Shown here: positions 12,075 to 24,700 of the stretch, in pieces
Layout of the letters: every line of letters begins with the position of its first letter
How positions within the stretch are numbered: the stretch's first letter is position 1
Origin: Galbula dea
Taxonomy: Eukaryota > Chordata > Aves > Piciformes > Galbulidae
Reading direction: 5' to 3'
Length of the DNA stretch: 64,000 nt
Assembly: GCA_013399015.1 (NCBI GenBank)
Contig: VWZX01010527.1
Location: 1,550,001 to 1,614,000, forward strand
The notes under the pieces: model-generated
What the model was told of the DNA's origin: nothing
Databases searched by the model: none
What the model saw: only the letters and a program-made list of their open reading frames with translations
Position numbers and translations under genes: made by a program

Positions 12075-13685
12075 TACTCTCTGTAGCTGTTGGACCAGAA
12101 AGCACTAACTTAGATGCAAATTAGATGCAAACTAATGTTCACACAGTTTGGGTCTTCCCTTCTTTTCACTCCCTTCTCTTCACAGCTGACTCTTCCTTCC
12201 TCTCTCAGGTTTTGCAAGGTTTGACAGGTGATTTCTCTTTGGTTTTTGTCCTCCACTTCTGTTTGCCTTCCCAAGTTCCTTTATTGACCTTTCTTTGACT
12301 TCCTGCCTCAGCCCTGGATGCTGCATCAGAGCGTGGAAGCTGCTGCGGAAGAGAAAAGCTGTTCTTACCCAGCGTCATTTTTCTTAGCAACGTTGGCCTT
12401 GTTTCTCACACAGCAGTGACCTGCCCTCCCTGGGAAGTGTTCAGTTCAAGCAGCAGCAGCAGCAGGACAGCCTTGCCCTTTCACTTGGGCAGCAGGAACG
12501 CTTTCCACCTGCACGAATATGCCAGCAGCCAGTTCTTGACATTTTGGGCAGCGTGAGGCAAATAGTGATAATGTTGGCATAATCATAGACCAGTGGCTTC
12601 CCCTGGAGAGGAGAGATTCGGTTGTGACAGATTGCATTTGATCTTCAACCATCTGCCAGGGCAGCCACCCTGGGGGGAGAAGAGCAAGAGGAAGAAAAGG
12701 AGCAGGTAAGAGCAGTCCCTTGCTGCTGTGTAGCTTCTTGCCTGGTTCATCATGGAAGCAGTGAGTTGGGGGCAGAGAAGAACCAGGTAAGCAGGGGTTA
12801 ATTGTAAACCAGAGCAATAGGCTGATGTGGGCTTTCTTCCAGATAAAGCATTGCAATGGGAGTAATTAAGTTAGACACCAGCCAACAAAAAGACTCTAAA
12901 AACAGCCACAGCCCCCTTCAGCAGCTGTATGTCAGCTGAAGCCTGTGCTGCATCTGGCTGGGTCAGGCAGCCTCCATAGGTGCACTGAAGAGTCTAGAAA
13001 TCGTTTCCCAAATCTCTTGTTGTAGGGCAGTGTGGGGCCTGCTCAGCTCACAGCAGCCTCCAGCTGAACCCTTTCAGTGGCATAACTGAGCAGCTCCCCT
13101 CTTTCACCCTACCTTTTATTGCTGAGGATGACATCATTGGTATGGAATAGCCCTTTGGTCAGTTGGGGTCTGCTGTCCCAGCTGTGTCCCCTCCCAACTC
13201 CTTGCCCTGCTCACTGCTGGAGCAGCAGCAAAGGCCTTGAGTTTGTGTGAGTGTTGCTCAGCAGTAACAAAGCATCCCTGTGTTATCAGCAGTGTTTTCA
13301 GCACAAACCCAAACCATTGCCCCACACCAGCTGCTGTGAAGAAAATTAACTCTATCCCAGCCAAAAGCAGCACAAGCAGAATATAGTGTTTCCTCTTCTT
13401 GGCCTTTGGTTGGTTAGACCAAGTTTGCTTGGGCTATTTTTGTTTTAGGTTTGGGGTTTTTTTGTGTGTGTGTGTGTGTAGTTTGTCTTTTTTCATGTAG
13501 ATTTTTCTGGGGAAAATATGATTTCAGGGGATGGGGTCTGGTGGGTGCTCAGGCCATGGCACTGCAGCGTAGGTTTCAAGTGTAGTTTGCACTGAAGAGG
13601 CTCACAAAGCTTCCCACTGATGGCAGCAGGCATTGAAATCCTGAAAGAACTTGAAAACAGACACCTCAAATGAAACCAGGAAGAG
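12075..13685. other. Intergenic gap between convergent GALNT11 and KMT2C
   Basis: About 1.6 kb between the two inferred transcript ends. It holds a short CAG run near 12452-12466 and a (TG)n tract near 13463-13479. No conserved open frame, RNA gene or named repeat is recognised. Confidence 0.6.
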
Positions 13686-13689
13686 AGAA

Positions 13690-15650
13690 TTTATAGATGT
13701 AAAATATTTTTATTTGTAAATGCTGATCTTCTAAATCTGTTTCCACAAATTCCAAAACCCATAACACTCTGTATACTTCAAAAAATTCTTTTTTTTTTGT
13801 GGTGTTTTTGTATTTTTTTTTGCCAACATTAGATACTATTATACAGAACAGAAAAAAACTGTAGGACAAATACTGGTAGGATGTTGGAATATTGTACAAG
13901 AGAAGAAAAATATTCAAGAAACAATTTCATACAGCTATTTATCAAGAGAAAAATATATACAATTGATTTATTCTGTAAGATAAAAATACATCATGCCATA
14001 TACATTACATGTTCAGAACTGTATTACTGAATATACCAACAGTTTACAGTCCACTTTAATTGTGCACACAAAAAAAACTTCATTTTTTTTTTTAATATTT
14101 AGCCTGTGAAGTGTCAGTACCAGAATTTTAAGTACAAAATAAAAAGCTAACCTGGTTCAAAATGCTGATTAAATTTCTACAAGCAAACACAAAACAGTGT
14201 TTATTTTTTAAAAGAAATGTAAACAAAACCAATCCATACAAACACATCTTTAAATTACATTTTCCAAACCCCTATTGCCAGAGTCCTGCAGCTGCAAGCA
14301 CGTTACATCTAAGTTTTTTTCCTTGTTTTCCTTTTAAGAAGGCTATTATTGTATCAGACTTAAGCTCCAACTACGTGATTCTATGCTCTTTACATGATTT
14401 AATGTAGGCTGAACAGTCTCCTAATCTGGACTACTTTTGCTGAAGAATAAAAACAAAGTCCAGCCTCTATTTTGGGTGGTTTTTAGCAGTTATTCACAGT
14501 TATCACAAATTGTAAGCACAAAAAAACCCCTGACTTAAGAAATAGGGATGCAACAATATAATACAAATAAAATTAATCTAAATTACCCAAACATCTACAA
14601 AAGTCAGAGTTGTAATATACATGGCCCTTACCAGGCTTAAGGGTTACTTAAAAAAATTCTCCTAAGCCCACAGTTGTGGCTGCTTTAAACATAAAAACCT
14701 CTCTCTTGAAAGGGAGATTTTGGTTATGCCGTACTGGTATCACATGTCTGTTAGTACATGAGATCATATTGTAACATCCCTATTGACACTGGAGAGTAAG
14801 CACCCCAACTGCTGCAGAGTCTGGTAGCATTTGGTCAATAACTATTTTTATACTGTATTTTTTTTTTCTCTCAAAATATTTACACTTCTGTACAAAGTAA
14901 CAGAGTTTGTTAGTTCTGCAGGTAACAGCAGCAGCTTGGCTTTCTTCTAACTTTCTTTTTTTTTAAAAATAGCTTCATTCACTTATTCAATAATAAATAC
15001 AAAAAGGTTCTCTTATTTTACAGAAATCAAAAACTACAATAAACTGACTCATGGAATCAAGTATTTAAATGTATTTTAGTGCAAGTTATTTTTTCCCTTA
15101 GCTCTATCCCTAAGGAAGTCATTTCAGTACATTCCTTGTTCAGTGGTGTCTACTTTATTTAAAATTTTTCTTTAATCAGAGGGCCTGCCCCTTTATCAAA
15201 TAAGGCTGTGGCCAGCACTTTGGACTTCTCCCTTTCGCTGGTGATTTCAGTCTTACATTCATAGATGCCCACCTGCACTCCCACAGGTCAGCCATCGGTT
15301 CTTTGCCCAAGTTAAACAGTTTCTCCTTAGTGAGCTCAAAAACAAAAGTGCTGGACCATTCTGTTAACTCAGTTTAACCTCCACCTGGCTGGAAAGTTCA
15401 GCTTCCGATTTTGCCGCTTGCTTCTGGTGCTTGTGGTTTGTTGGGTTTGTTTTTGTCAGGTTTTTGTTTCCTTTTTCTTTTTTTTTTTCTTCTTTTCCTT
15501 TTTAAATCCTTGAGTAGAAATCTGTACTTCCAGAAGTGATTTTTTTTTTCCCCCTTCAAAAAGGCAACAATTTTTTTTGTCGACAAAATCAAAATGTGAA
15601 TCGCTTCTTCCTAGGGACAAGCAACCCTCAAAGACAGCAAGGAATGCATT
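13690..15650 (-). other. KMT2C: KMT2C 3' UTR
   Basis: About 1.96 kb of AT-rich sequence after the stop codon, close to the roughly 2-kb 3' UTR expected for this gene. Minus-strand AATAAA hexamers lie at 13967-13972 and 13709-13714. The distal one is followed by a GT-rich stretch near 13650-13670 and is taken as the main end. A purine-rich sense-strand tract lies around 15460-15560. Confidence 0.7.
13709..13714 (-). terminator. Likely distal KMT2C polyadenylation signal AATAAA
   Basis: TTTATT on the plus strand. It is the last canonical hexamer before the sequence loses its AT-rich UTR character, with a GT-rich downstream element (GAGGTGTCTGTTTT on the minus strand). Confidence 0.55.
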
Positions 15651-15743
15651 CTAGTTCATCCACTTTCGGCAGTTTACAGCTCCACAGTGACATGGAATCT
15701 TGTGCTGGTCATCTTCAAAATCAAACTTATAGTCATAGCAAAG
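15651..15743 (-). CDS. KMT2C: KMT2C exon W38: end of SET, post-SET, stop
   Basis: 30 residues, LCYDYKFDFEDDQ then HKIPCHCGAVNCRKWMN, with TAG at 15651-15653. The CYDY motif closes the SET active site. The CHC and NC cysteines are the post-SET zinc ligands that work with the Cys of NHSCAPNC in W37. The acceptor is CTTCTTCCAG and the phase is 0. Confidence 0.98.
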   Translation of the reverse strand, partial: LCYDYKFDFEDDQHKIPCHCGAVNCRKWMN

Positions 15744-18700
15744 CTGGAAGAAGATGCAGGAGAAAGGTTATGAACAACAGGCATTGACCAGAGCTTTCCC
15801 TGTACCTACAGGTTAAATAGCAAAATACACTAGAGGTTGTACTGTTAGGAATGGGCAAGGTTCAGAAGACGGGAAGGGAAATGTCTTTCTCCTCCACCCT
15901 GCTGCTGACCACAGAAATCCCCTGAGTATCTAGCAACTGAATGCAAGTAGCAACAGGGAAGTAAAAGCAAAGGAGAGCACCCTACCTCCTCCCCCTTCTG
16001 GATCCTCCTGCTGGAGCTAATGATAATTTTGTGTCCTCTCTCAAACGTTACCACCTCAGCCACACAGTTAGGTGCACACGAATGGTTGATGTACCTACAA
16101 AACAGAGGGTGAAGAAAGTGACCCTTTAAGAAAATACATCCCTTCAGGTAAATCTAAACCAAACCTTGGCATGACTTTAGCTTCGGGAACACACTGACTT
16201 TCCAGATACAATTACATTACTCTGTACTTGGTTCTTTACCTGGAAAATGTCAAAAAGATCAAGCATTAAAAAAAACCCCAAATTCCAGTGTTTCTTCATA
16301 GCTGCCATGAAACATACTCAGAGAGGAGCAAAGCTAATGGAAAAGATGACATTAGTTCAGTGGAACTGTCCCAAGACTGAATGTACCAGCTCAGAGAAAC
16401 AAACCACTGAGAAAAAACACAAACTTGAGTCCTTCACAGCCCAAGGGAACACGGATGACTCCCCAGAAGGAGGGCAGAGATCTCTCCAGAGCCACCCACC
16501 TTGCAGGACCTCCTGTCAGGGTAGCATCGATGACATGGTCATTGTCAATGCGAAACATGTACACACCCCGATTCTGAAAGACAGGATTGGAAGAAAGACT
16601 CCTGTGAATTTTACATAATTGCCAGTGATTAAACAGAAGCAACCACATGGGCTAGCTCCAAGTGTCTTCCTGCATTCAGGGTCAGAGATCACCCACTGCG
16701 TCATGAGGCAAAGCCAGAGTCACCAACTGCCTTGGCCCTCACCCGCTTGGTGAGGATGGGATGGGTCAGAATTAACATTTCCCTCATAGCTTCCCTACTG
16801 CCTTTCAACTAGGATCTCAGTGTGTTTCATAAATATGTACTAACTGCTAGCATGCTTTAAAGACCTTCTCATTAAAAACTGAGATCCTGACATTGCTGTC
16901 AGAGCTCTTTCTTTGTCTCTGGGACAGAGGATATGTATCCCCTACCTGGCCAGAGTGCTGTGAGATTTAGTAAACGTTTAAATACTCTGATCCTAACACT
17001 GTAGTCTCTTCTGGTTGTATTTTCAGTCTATCGCATTTGTAGCACAGCAGAGAAGAGAAATGAGGGGACCTGAATTCTTCAGATAGAAGAACAGCATTTG
17101 TTTTGTTGTATGACTGAAAGGGGAGAGAAACAGGGAACAACCACCACCCATACCTGAGATTCATAAAGCTTCTCCTTCCTGTTTGCTACCTCATTCCGGA
17201 TAATAGTTCCGATGTACTCAATGACCATAGTGTGCTTTTCAATGTCTCTAGCAGCATATAAGCCCAGGCCCTACAAAAAACGCATTGTGATTTAGAATTC
17301 TCTAACAAATTGACATTTACACTTCATTTCTCACCCTGCCCCAGAACTGCCCCTGCAGAAAATCATGTGAAAAGTCAACTACCCAGAAAGGAGGAAGCAG
17401 CACAGGTAAGTAACTGATGCTGTAACAGCTAACTCAGCTTCACATTAAACTTTTAAGATGCAAGAAAATGTACTTGGCTTCTGTCTAGGTGTGAAAGCTT
17501 CTTGTACCTCTTGACATTGCCTGGCTGAAGATTATAAAGTCACTGAAAAATAAAGCGTGCCTTACTAGGATGGAGAAACCTAATAGGAACACAGCAGCAC
17601 AGTTAAGTCCAGTTCATATACAGCAACATTAATGACAGAGCTCTTGCAAATGGGTCTGTGGAGCAAACCACCAACAGAATTACACAGAGCAGCAACTTTC
17701 TTCTTACTATGCATGGAAATTAACTCTTCATGCTAGTATGACAGCACTTCCCTCAGCCTGGGCTGAGCATGTCATACTTGTATATTCTGTATATACTGTA
17801 TATTTCTATTTTTATGACATTTTACTAAGTCTTTTAGAAACATGCTTAAAAAAACCCCCACAATTTCAAAGAAACTTTTTACTAGGTGACTAACAAATTA
17901 ATTATAAGATATTTACAATAATTATAAAGAAACTTTACATAATGTAAGTCCAGGGAAGTGATCTGCCACATAAAAATGGCCAGTTCTGAATAAGACTTGA
18001 AGGAGTTTTGCAGTAGCTTCTGTTTCAAATAGTTCATATACATAGTTGTATATGGAACATATAAAAATACAGAATTTTTACATAAAATGGATATAAATAA
18101 AAGTGTAAGTAGGGTGGGTTTTTTACTATACCTTCTCCTGAGAACTGACCTGAATACGAGAGCGAGCTAGATAGACGTTGGACTTCCATTCAGTTTTCAT
18201 TTTGCGGTACTGAGAGGACTTGGAATGGACGAACTGCTTACTGTAAGGCGCGTTCAGTTCTCCCGTGACTGTGCTCTGAAATGACTTCGATGTGCTGGTG
18301 CTATTCAAGGTGTGAGGCCTGTAGGGATTGGGCATGTAACAGGAAAGAATACAAGAAAAACTGAAGATTTCTCTGAAAACAGCCACGAAACCCATTAAAA
18401 ATTCTTGTAGACGTACAGACACTTAAAGCCAGCTAGCAGAGACAACAAAGCAATTCCTCCGATCCGGGCATGCACATACACAGCCAAAGACGACAGGGTT
18501 TGTAAGCAGCAGACGAAAGCACAAATAACCCTAAGCAGCCTATAAACCCTGGGCTGTACTATGTGAAATTAAAACAAAATACCTTAACACAAACCTCTTG
18601 ACATGGGTACTCATTTTAGGCTCGGCACGGGCACAGCCCGTGGGGTTGATGGCAAGAGGGAGTTCCATTAAGGGGTTTCGGCCGTAGCGGAAAGTGTAGT

Positions 18701-21700
18701 TCTCACAGGCCTCAACCCCTGGCAGCTGCAAAACAGACAGAAAAGAAGAACAAAAATATCCAAGTAATTATGTGGTCATCGTGTGTAACAAAAGAGTTTT
18801 CCACACTGCTTCCTGTTCCCCTTCTCCTGTGTATATGAGACATACACAGGATATATACACACACACACATATATATATATATAACAGTTTGGGGGGATCC
18901 AGCAACAAGTGGGATGGTGAAGACTCACCGATTCGGCAATCCTGGCCACTGCAGAGACTGTCAAACCAAAGAGGTCTTCACCCTTCAAATAGCCAGGAAA
19001 CAGCTGGAGCATTTCAGATTCTTTTCTAACAGAAGCAACAGGCTCCAAGATTTTATCCCACACACCTACAACAACCACACAGGAAAGGAGGACAGTCAGA
19101 AAAATAAAGTCTATTGTACTGGTTTTAAAATGAATGCCTGAGGATATTGAGAACCAGCAATGAACAAACATTTTGGTGGTGGTTGCATACACAAGCAGGC
19201 TGGTGTTTGAAAAGGGCAGCAGAGAACCATTTGGTGAGTTGCTGTTTTTCCTGAGCAAATCCCAAGCAAACACAACATTTCTTGGGAATGAAGCTTTTAG
19301 TCTTCACAGCATGGAAGCATTCAGGCCTCTGACAATAACACAGATTCTCTTGAGAAAACCTGCACAATGTAGAATTTTTTGAAAATAAACTACAGACACT
19401 GTTTCTGTTGATTATCAGCTCTCAGTTGTAGCTTGGCAACTCCCCTGGCAGTGGAGTGACCAGCCAGAGTACAGCACCCACAACACGAAGGGCATCTAGA
19501 GCACCCAGAGCAGCACAGGCCAGGTGCATATTCACCTGCTCTGTTCCTGAGACCTGCCCATACGTTTACGGACTGATGTATTCTTCCTCAGCCTGCCAGA
19601 GACATTACCTGCCCTGAGAACAACATGGAACGTGGTCAACCTAACTGTCTCTGGTGCTTCCTAACTTCAGAACAGCTGATTTGGAGATAACCAAGTACGG
19701 GTATTGCATCTGAACAGAGCCACTTGCACAAAAGGAAACCCAGGCTGACATTCCTACCATTTAAACTTATTTTCAATACTCAATCTCGAGTCTTCTCTAT
19801 GAACCTGTAACAAGTCTTCTTACTTCCATCTTTGACAATTTCTTCAAAGCTGTCCTCAGTCTTCATACCATAGTATTAAAAATGGGCCCTGGCAGCTCAC
19901 TAAAAGCATTACATTAGAACAGTGTCTGCAACATTTAGTTGAAACCATCGATCACACCACAAGTATCAGTAGTAACAAAGCAAACAGCAAACCCATGAGA
20001 GTCAGTATCTTAGTTCACAAAACGTACCTTTTGGTGTTGTGTCAGTAAGAACCAGATCTTCATGGCCTTGTTCCACAACCTTGATGACAAACAAGGGCAG
20101 CCCGTCCTTCTCCTCAATGGAGCAGAGATAGCGACAGCGCCTGTTGGCGTATCGCATGCTCCAGTACAAGCGGCTGGCCTCGTAACCCACGGGGAAGAGT
20201 GCTTTGGAGGAGTGGAAGGCCTGCATCTGCTGTGGCAGCAGCTGACCCACAGCATGGAAGATCAGGCTTCCCACACGGAAAGTGTGGTCACGTTCTCCTC
20301 GCTGAACGATGCTGGCGATCTGCCGCACTTCGTCGCGTTGAACATAGACCCTCCTGAAGACTGCAAAGTAACTGAGTTCTTGCTCATGAGTTCCCTTTGG
20401 TTTGTGCATGGGGCAAAGCATGGTCTTGTCTTTAAAAAACATGCATTGTGCTTTAATGGCACAGGTAAAGTGATAAATATTGGTGCACCTTAACCTGTGA
20501 CAACCGCTGGTGGCACCCATTTTGTGACAAAACATGCATTTCATTTGCAAGCCTCTTCGCAGCGCTAGTTCCACGTTTATTAAGGCACCAGCTTGTGTCT
20601 CGTAGACTTCTGTAGACCAAAGAGCACAGTTCAAATGGACCCAAAGGTCTAAATCCAGGTTAAGAAGCCTTGCTGGTCCGTCAGTTAATCCATCACCCTC
20701 CTCGTGACAGAAGCAACACTTCCTATAGTCTTTAGGCACAGGGTCGGGTTTAAGGGTTGTGCCCAGTTTCTTAAGGAATTCATCTATTTCTTCTTCACAA
20801 GGAGGTTTGAATGATCCTTTAGGAATCACAATTTGAATGCTCCACTTCTTCCACTTCATTCCTTTCCACTTCTTACTTGGAGGCCGACAGTCGTCAAGAC
20901 TCCCGTGTATTGCTTTTAACCTCGGTTTTAGTTTCACTGTTACCTTCAGCTCATCTGGTTTTGCCTCCACCTTGGCTGCTTCAAATGCAGGGGGGAACAT
21001 AATGGGAGGTGATGAAGGTGGAGAAACCTTTTCCTGCAGCTGAGGCAGACAGTGGACATCCAAAGTGGAGATGTTGTTGCTGTACTGATGGAATGCTTTA
21101 GGTGGCCTCTCCTTCAGTGGTGACTGTGGCAAAGATGGAACTGGTTCCTGAGAAATCAACAGAAAACCCTGAAGAAAATCATCTCCAACTGTTAACCATT
21201 AAATGTATCCTGAAAACAGTCCAGTCACTGCCTAAGACCATGATGCAGCAACAGAGAGAAATGGAAATTACCCCAACCCATGTTACCACAGCTTGGGCCA
21301 GGATATGGAGCACAAAAGTTCTCCCAGTCATCTAAAACATGGTGACCTAGTGCAGAGGAGGAAACACAAATCATCTTTTCTCCACGTTTGGAATGGAAAA
21401 CTACTAGCCCTACATGAGCTAAATGAAAGATTTAGTTCTTAGTTATTTTTAGAAAGCTTTGTTACAACACAAAATAATCTTAAAATACAGATCACAGAAT
21501 TCATGTTTTGGTTGTACAATTAATCTTGAAAGAATAAAGGAAAGGATCAAGAGGCTGAACATGACATTTAATTAACTTAATTATGTACATGCTGAGGCAC
21601 TTGTGCAGAAATATTACCCTGTTTAAATACTAGTGAAAATGAGCTACATGGGACAAGGATGTGGATGTACAAACATTTATCTTCTCCTCCAGTTCTGAGG

Positions 21701-24700
21701 TGTCTTTTTGTGGCTTTTTTTTGTGTGAGGTTTTTTATCCTTTGCCTTGTTCTTTGTTTTTTAATTTCTTCTGAAAAATAAGCAGGATGTATTTGAAGGG
21801 AAGCTGCAGATTCTACAGTAAATAGACTAAGACAAAGCATTAATTAGGTAATGCTTGTAGCACGTGGCCTGTTCTGCCCAGTGGTTTAGGGGAAAAAAGG
21901 TACAATTGAACTAAAAAAAGTAGAAACTAAGATAGTTAAAGGAAGTACTTCAAAGATTTTACCCATGAGAAAATAAACCTAGCAAGATGAAAAAACTCTT
22001 CCCCAAAATGGTTGTCCAGCCCTGGAGCAGGCTGTCCAGGGAAGTGGTCTCCACCATCCCTGGAGATCTAAAAGACCTGCAGATGTGGTGCTTAGGCACG
22101 TGGGTCAGCGGTGACTTGGCAGTGCCAGGGTTAATGGTTGGACTCAATGACCTTAAAGGTCTTTTCCAACCTAAAGGATTCTATGATTCTAAGATCATTT
22201 AGCCTTGAATAAAGACTATTCCACTTTTAAACAAACTCCCTTCAGAACTGAATGAGCCTGGACCCAGCAGGAAATAATGCCCTGTGTGGAAGTGCTGAGG
22301 TTCTCTCAAGTGCTGCACACCCCTCACAGTGCCTGCAGGTACACAACTACAACATACTATTTGGGACCACCTGAGGAAAATCCCTGACCTAGTTCCACTT
22401 GCAGCTGAACACATTTCTTAAAATGTCTTTCTCCAATAATTAGAACTTCCTTTAATTTGTCAGTGTCACCTAGCAGGCTCTTTACTAGGGTTTCTGTAAT
22501 TAATGCTTTAAAATGGCAGCTTTGCCCAAAGTAACAGAAGAGGATTGGATTGTTCCAGTTACACTGAACAAATAAAAGTCTTTTTGCAAACTTGCTGTTC
22601 AGTTATTTCTTGTGCAGTTGTAGTTTTTTGTCCTGTATAATCTAAATCAAACTGCAGAATACAGCCCTGAAAGATAGAGCCATGGTTTTGTACAATGTCT
22701 GGAGGACTTAAATGATTGCTTTTTTGAGACTACATCTTCAAAGCCTGTGAGGACAGCCACAGGTGGTGACTGTTCTGTCATGCATCTCTGTCAGACAGAA
22801 AGGTCTGCAAATAGGAATTTTACTTCATGCTGCTGGTTCAAATCTCAATGTCTGAATATAAAGCAATTCATTTATAAACCTCCAAAACAAAGTGCAAACT
22901 GCCCCTCACTCCCTTTCTGTTCTTCAGAAAAACAGCTGCAGTAATTTCTGCTCACCAGGGCCTACCAACATCTGGATACTTACTTTATTCTCTGAGTTTT
23001 TTGCTTGCACAGCTGCTGAATAAAGAACAAAGCAGTTGTTGCTACAGAATACAATGTCCTTCATTTTATCAGAGCCTTCTTGGGAATCCTGGGAATCAAA
23101 CATGGAAGATTATCAGAAGTCCATTTAGTACCATTCATAACATAAAAACTGTCAGGGAACAAGTCTCCCACTCTGGCTAGAAATTCTCTTATTTGGAGAA
23201 CATTTGGGAAATAAAGTACTGTGATATAAATACTTGATTATTTGACCCTAACCTTACCAAAACCTACAACCTTGTTCTTCAGAATTTCTTGCCTTTAAGA
23301 GAAGTTTAACAATCAAAATAAAGCATTCTATACCATGCCTCCATCTGCTCCCCAGGCACTCTTGCACAGTAAAATCCATTTTCCTTTATCTTTAGACAGC
23401 AAATGAACATCTCATTTCAGCCTAATCAAAGACAGATCATACTGGTTTATCTACTGATCCATCTGCAAAACATGACTGGGAATTCAAAGCTTTTCTGACT
23501 ACAGGAACCCATTACTTCTGTATCTATATTTTGACTAGATACCTTTGCTGCACAGTTACCTCTATCTCATGGCAAGAGCAACGGGACTTTTTGAATGAAG
23601 GAGAGTTCCCAATGCAAGTACAAGAGCCTGAGATACTGAAATCTCAGATTCCTGCTTTTACAGTACTTCCTGACATGGAAATATGGTGCTGCCTTACAAA
23701 TAAGCCCCTTTTGAATTAAGCTGCCAAATATGGGCCCTATTTTATGAAATTCACTGAAATAGAAATGGCAACTTTGACACTTCTTATTTGTACTACAGAC
23801 ATGCTTGAATGCCCCATCTTGAATCATGACACACAGAAGAGACTACAAAGAAACCTGGAAGTGGTGTCAGTTGGCATGACAAGCAGTGGTCTTTGTTTGC
23901 TCATTCACCATTACCGTGCTAGGAACTCTGCTCCCCCTGCAGTACCTGTTTGAGGAGAGGCAGATCTAGGATCTCTGCTCCCCTGCAGTACCTGTTTGAG
24001 GAGAGGCAGATCTAGGATCTCTGCTCCCCTGCAGTACCTGTTTGAGGAGAGGCAGATCTAGGAACTCTGCTCCCCCCGCAGTACCTGTTTGAGGAGAGGC
24101 AGATCTTTGAAGGACTTGCGCACACCACTACCGAGAACCACAACTTTGCAGTGAGAGCACCATCGAGGTCTCAGTGCTGAGCCTTCTGCAATGTTCTGGC
24201 TGTGATCCTTGTAGCCAGCTATACCTAGAAAATAGTTAAGTTTGTTAGAAGTTGTATTAGGGTAAGCTAAATTTATGAGAAGCCACAGTATTCTTCAGTG
24301 GTCTAGAGGAGTAGCATCCTCCTGGACAGAGCATGAGAGTCAAGCTTTAAACTATGTCCTGAGGGAGAAATTGTTTAAGCTAGACCAAAACCAACTGTGT
24401 GAACAATAAGGCACAAATACATTTTTGTGTAAGAAATGGCAACTAAGCCAACAGAGGAATACATGCTGAAACAACTATGTCAGGTTTTCCAGCACAGGAA
24501 AAACCTTTCTGAGTCACAGACTGACAGAATGTTAGGGGTTGAAAGGGACCTCTGGAGATCATCTTGTCTGAGCCCTCTGCTAAAGCAGGTTCACCTAGGG
24601 CAGGTTGCACAGGGTGGCACCCACGTGGGTTTGAAAAGTCTCCAGAGAAGGAGACTTCACCACTCTCAAAGAAGTTCTGCCATATGTTTAGATCCAACTT

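Noticed and set aside
15398..15592. Lysine-rich 64-residue open frame on the KMT2C strand
   Set aside because: It lies entirely in the 3' UTR, in a purine-rich tract that spells Lys/Arg codons by chance; no homology is recognised.
20062..20493. 143-residue plus-strand open frame
   Set aside because: It is the antisense shadow of the W31 exon, which has clear PHD/FYRN motifs.
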